NCBI GenBank assembly: GCA_965197635.1
Contig: CBDANN010000008.1
Span: 620,001 to 684,000 of the forward strand
Direction of reading: 5' to 3'
Source: Bin87 sp965197635
Lineage (GTDB): Bacteria; Chloroflexota; Dehalococcoidia; Lucifugimonadales; UBA3495
DNA length: 64,000 nucleotides
Below, in pieces: positions 61,201 to 64,000 of this stretch (position 1 is its first letter; every line of letters starts with the position of its first letter). Both the position numbers and the translations under genes were made by a program. The notes under the pieces are model-generated. The model saw nothing but the letters and a program-made list of their open reading frames with translations, was not told where the DNA came from and did no database searches.

Positions 61201-62028
61201 ATGAGCACATACAAAGGCAACGTCGGTCATCTGATGCAGCACTGGACGCTCTGCGAACTGCTGACCATTGCAGGCAAGCACACGTCGGGGCTGAGTTTCA
61301 TTGACGCTCACGCTATGGCTCCCCATGCACACACGCGTACTGTCGGAAACCGTCGGTTCGATCGTGTGCGCGATGGCTTGCCTGGTACATCGGCCTGCGA
61401 GAGGGGATGGCAATATCAAGCGCCACAAGCAGGCTATCCCAACGGCGCGGCCTTTGTGGAGCAGCTATGGACACGTGATTTCTCCATGTTGTTGTGTGAG
61501 ATAGACCCTTCAACTATTGCGCAACTCAACCCTTGGCTCAGACTTGTCGGTAAGTCAGATAGATGTAGGAACACCCAGTTATTTCCGGACGACTGGCGGT
61601 ATAGGTTCGATATGGGGCTGCCGAGTCCCGTTGAAGTGAGCCTGCTGGAAGGGTCGCTAACGTTAGTCTCGTTCGATCCGTATATGTACGACAGCAGCAG
61701 GCGGTTTGACGATCAAGGGGATAGGAACAAAGGGAATCTCTATCCGGATGATATCGAAAGAGCGTTGCCTACTTTGCGAGGTCTGCAGGGTGGGATCATC
61801 ATTCAACTGTCCACATATAGCAGAGGGCACAACAACGCAGCCCCGCAAGAGGACGTGATTGCCTCAGTCAACAAGATCCTTACGCCAGTAGGATTCGCGC
61901 AGTTGGCGGTGGTGAGGGTTAATCTAGACATGATGTCGCTGGTCTATGCGCACGATGTCACGCCTGAGGTTGAGGTTGAGTTGGTGAGGCTGCCCGACCG
62001 CTTCACGAGGTGGCTTCCAAGGCGCTGA
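61201..62028 (+). CDS. Uncharacterised Rossmann-like protein, RlmJ-like start
   Basis: The start YKGNVGHLMQHWTLCELL, followed by GLSFIDAHAMAPHAHTRT near residue 35, recalls the opening of RlmJ-type rRNA adenine methyltransferases (HAGNFADVLKH, then a DTHAG motif). The later segment TLVSFDPYMYDSS near 155 sits where such enzymes have their DPPY motif. These parallels are loose and the activity is unproven. ATG at 61201 follows GAGG. GC content is lower than that of the neighbours, a hint of transfer. Confidence 0.5.
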   Translation: MSTYKGNVGHLMQHWTLCELLTIAGKHTSGLSFIDAHAMAPHAHTRTVGNRRFDRVRDGLPGTSACERGWQYQAPQAGYPNGAAFVEQLWTRDFSMLLCEIDPSTIAQLNPWLRLVGKSDRCRNTQLFPDDWRYRFDMGLPSPVEVSLLEGSLTLVSFDPYMYDSSRRFDDQGDRNKGNLYPDDIERALPTLRGLQGGIIIQLSTYSRGHNNAAPQEDVIASVNKILTPVGFAQLAVVRVNLDMMSLVYAHDVTPEVEVELVRLPDRFTRWLPRR

Positions 62029-62246
62029 TGCTCCCAGGGGAGGCGCGTCTGCACCGTGATTATCGGTCCTCTAGGCTAGTGTAAACAGACCCTGCCCATC
62101 GGATCATGGGAATGAGTGCGTCGAATCCTGCCTCCCACCAAATTTTTGCTTGCCATACCTCGCGTTCCGCCACCCGCTATAATGGCCCTCTAGCCACTAC
62201 CGAGGACGGCGGGGCCGCCGTCATTTACAAGTAGGGAGGTTCCACC

Positions 62247-63131
62247 ATGGAAATCGGCGTTTCTGTCCCCATCGTTGAAATTGGCGACGACTTTGGCGCG
62301 TTGCGGGACTACATCCAGGCTGCCGAGGATTTGGGTTATGCCCACGTTCGGATACTTGACCACGTGCTGGGCGCGGTGCCGGAGAAGCATCCGGAAGTGC
62401 CCCAGTTTCCCTATACTCACGAGTCGTATATCCATGAGCCGTTCACGCTGATGGCGTATCTGGCCGCGGTGACCAAGAAGATTGGGTTGACCACCGGCAT
62501 CCTCATACTGCCCCAGCGTCAAACGGCATTGGTGGCCAAGCAGGCTGCTGAGGTTGACGTGCTGTCCGGCGGGCGGGTGCGGCTGGGCATTGGCGTGGGC
62601 TGGAACTCGGTGGAGTACGAGGCGCTGGGCGTGGACTTCGCCACCCGGGGTAGCCGCTGCGACGAGCAGATTGAAGTGCTGCGTCAGCTGTGGACCGAGG
62701 ATGTGATTGACTTCCACGGCAAGTACCACGACATTACCCACGCCGGCATCAACCCCCGGCCGGTGCAGCGTCCGATCCCGATCTGGATTGGCGCCGGCCG
62801 CAGCACGTCGCCGACGCCGCCCAACGCCGCCATCCGCCGTATCGGCCGGCTTGCCGACGGGTACTTCCCCATGTTTGCGCCCGACACCAACGGGCAGGCG
62901 ATCCTGGGGCGCATTCGCGCCCAAGCCGAAACTGCCGGCCGTGACCCGTCGGATGTTGGGTTCGAGGGCCGCATCACCATCACCGCCGACAACAACCCAG
63001 AGGACTGGCTTACCGAACTGCGGTCGTGGGAGGAGATTGGCGCGACGCACATCGCCGCCGGCCTGCGCGGGGCCACGTCTCCCGACGCTCACATCGACGC
63101 CATCCGCCGGCTGAAGGAGGCGACGGGGTGA
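62247..63131 (+). CDS. LLM-class F420-dependent oxidoreductase
   Basis: A 294-residue luciferase-like TIM barrel: AEDLGYAHVRILDHVLGAVP near residue 28, IGLTTGILILPQRQTALVAKQ near 82, and LSGGRVRLGIGVGWNSVEYEA near 108, the signature of the F420-dependent TIGR03619 group. AGGGAGG precedes the start. TATAAT at 62178-62183 is a likely -10 box, with no good -35 partner. Substrate unknown. Confidence 0.9.
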   Translation: MEIGVSVPIVEIGDDFGALRDYIQAAEDLGYAHVRILDHVLGAVPEKHPEVPQFPYTHESYIHEPFTLMAYLAAVTKKIGLTTGILILPQRQTALVAKQAAEVDVLSGGRVRLGIGVGWNSVEYEALGVDFATRGSRCDEQIEVLRQLWTEDVIDFHGKYHDITHAGINPRPVQRPIPIWIGAGRSTSPTPPNAAIRRIGRLADGYFPMFAPDTNGQAILGRIRAQAETAGRDPSDVGFEGRITITADNNPEDWLTELRSWEEIGATHIAAGLRGATSPDAHIDAIRRLKEATG

Positions 63132-63191
63132 CGTTCTGGATCCCCGCGCAGATGGGAATGGCGGAATGTACGTGGAATAGTGGGGCCAACG

Positions 63192-64000
63192 ATGCGCCCC
63201 GTGCGTGAACATATGCCCCACGGGTTCCGGCGTTCGGCGAATTCCAGTCGGGACCGACCCAGACGGCGGGTGCCCCGCCTGAACCGGCGGATTGCCGCCG
63301 CCTTCCAGCCCCACTGGCCTCGGGTCCTGTCCATCGGGCTGCTGATACTGGTAACCGCGGGTTTGGGTGTGGTGAACCCGATCCTGATACGGGTGGTGTT
63401 CGACTCCGCGTTGTTCGTGGAGGGCGGGCCGAACCTGTCGCTGCTCTGGACCCTAGCGTGGGCAATGGCCGCCGTGGTGGTGGTTACGGGCAGCCTGGGT
63501 GTCGTGCAGACGTGGCTGACGCAGCAGGTGGGTCAGCGGGTGATGCGGGATTTGCGAGACCGGCTGTATTCCCATCTGCAATCGCTGTCGCTGGGGTTCT
63601 TCACATCCCAGAAAACCGGCGAGATACAGAGTCGTGTTGCCAACGACGTTGCCGGCATCCGCGTGGTGGTGACGGGAACTGTCAGCAACATCCTGTCCAA
63701 CGTGGTCATCCTCATCAGTACGCTGATAGCCATGGTCGTAATATCCTGGGAACTCACCATCGTGGCGGCTGGCATCACGCCCGTTTTCGCGGTGTTCAGC
63801 TACCTGGTGGGGAAACGGCGGCGGGCAATATCGTCGCGGGTACAGGAATCGACCGCGGAGATGACGGCAATCACGCAGGAAACCCTGTCGGTGTCCGGCG
63901 TGATGCTCACCCGTCTCTTCGGCGCGCAGCGCCGGGAAATAGCCCGGTTCCACGACCAGAACGTGCGCTTGTCGGACCTGGAGATTCGGCGGGAGATGAC
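63192..64000 (+). CDS. ABC-type exporter, membrane-domain part (runs off the window)
   Basis: The frame is open to the window end. After a basic N-terminus the sequence has type I ABC exporter membrane segments: RVLSIGLLILVTAGLGVVNP, then LLWTLAWAMAAVVVVTGSLG. The family signature RVMRDLRDRLYSHLQSLSLG...FFTSQKTGEIQSRVANDV follows near residue 115, and then VISWELTIVAAGITPVF. The ATP-binding domain would lie past 64000. ATG at 63192 is the first in frame. Such half-transporters export lipids, peptides or drugs; which one cannot be told. Confidence 0.88.
   Translation, partial: MRPVREHMPHGFRRSANSSRDRPRRRVPRLNRRIAAAFQPHWPRVLSIGLLILVTAGLGVVNPILIRVVFDSALFVEGGPNLSLLWTLAWAMAAVVVVTGSLGVVQTWLTQQVGQRVMRDLRDRLYSHLQSLSLGFFTSQKTGEIQSRVANDVAGIRVVVTGTVSNILSNVVILISTLIAMVVISWELTIVAAGITPVFAVFSYLVGKRRRAISSRVQESTAEMTAITQETLSVSGVMLTRLFGAQRREIARFHDQNVRLSDLEIRREM

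Overview
The window looks like a high-GC bacterial chromosome segment. The gene content fits the phylum Chloroflexota best, probably a marine SAR202/Dehalococcoidia-type organism: several LLM-class flavin/F420 oxidoreductases, a run of five cytochrome P450 genes with a ferredoxin, a Rieske ring-hydroxylating oxygenase, lipoproteins with Pro/Thr-rich linkers, Uma2 and HEPN families, and short palindromic repeats common in such genomes. This placement is inferred from family content; no rRNA gene is present.

Positions 1-18.4 kb are a mobile-element graveyard. It holds IS110 fragments, a 146-bp IS630-type MITE, a giant secreted repeat protein gene (about 8 kb coding, minus strand) broken by an IS66 insertion, two frameshifts and a nonsense codon, a decayed IS630 element, a second IS630 remnant carrying a 23-bp insertion, an MFS transporter, an intact IS701-like element, an IS110 remnant and a phage portal-like fragment. 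The region ends at the 3' end of a tRNA-Trp gene. The giant protein has a regular higher-order design: five units of about 1010 bp, each one cadherin-like domain plus five 44-47-residue repeats, 25 repeats in all.

From 18.5 to 34.2 kb lies mostly core metabolism: a CocE-type hydrolase, a metallo-beta-lactamase-fold protein with a degenerate metal site, bioY, polX, rpsA, valS (behind a 475-bp structured leader), a lipoprotein, aroE-aroC, a Uma2 protein and an LLM oxidoreductase. From 34.2 to 41.6 kb sit a P450-type [3Fe-4S] ferredoxin and five P450 genes, all on the minus strand, with hairpins between most of them, so the genes look largely monocistronic.

Two genes are easily missed because they contain an in-frame UGA that reads naturally as selenocysteine. 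One is a SelW/Rdx-family protein (41813-42100, motif CVPU). The other is a TlpA-like thioredoxin-fold lipoprotein (49554-50303, active site WUPHC instead of WCPHC). In each, a hairpin with GU in the apical loop lies just 3' of the UGA, as expected for a bacterial SECIS. Together they imply a working SelA/SelB/SelC/SelD system elsewhere in the genome.

The rest (42-64 kb) carries tmk, an AAA/R3H ATPase, pdxT-pdxS, glyA, a methyltransferase operon behind the selenoprotein lipoprotein, htpX, a fused MNT-HEPN protein, further LLM oxidoreductases, tandem DUF3574 lipoproteins (one dead), a hydroxyisobutyrate-dehydrogenase-like enzyme, a Rieske oxygenase alpha/beta pair, a duplicated HicB-HicA toxin-antitoxin module (first HicA start is ACG), and the 5' part of an ABC exporter running off the end.
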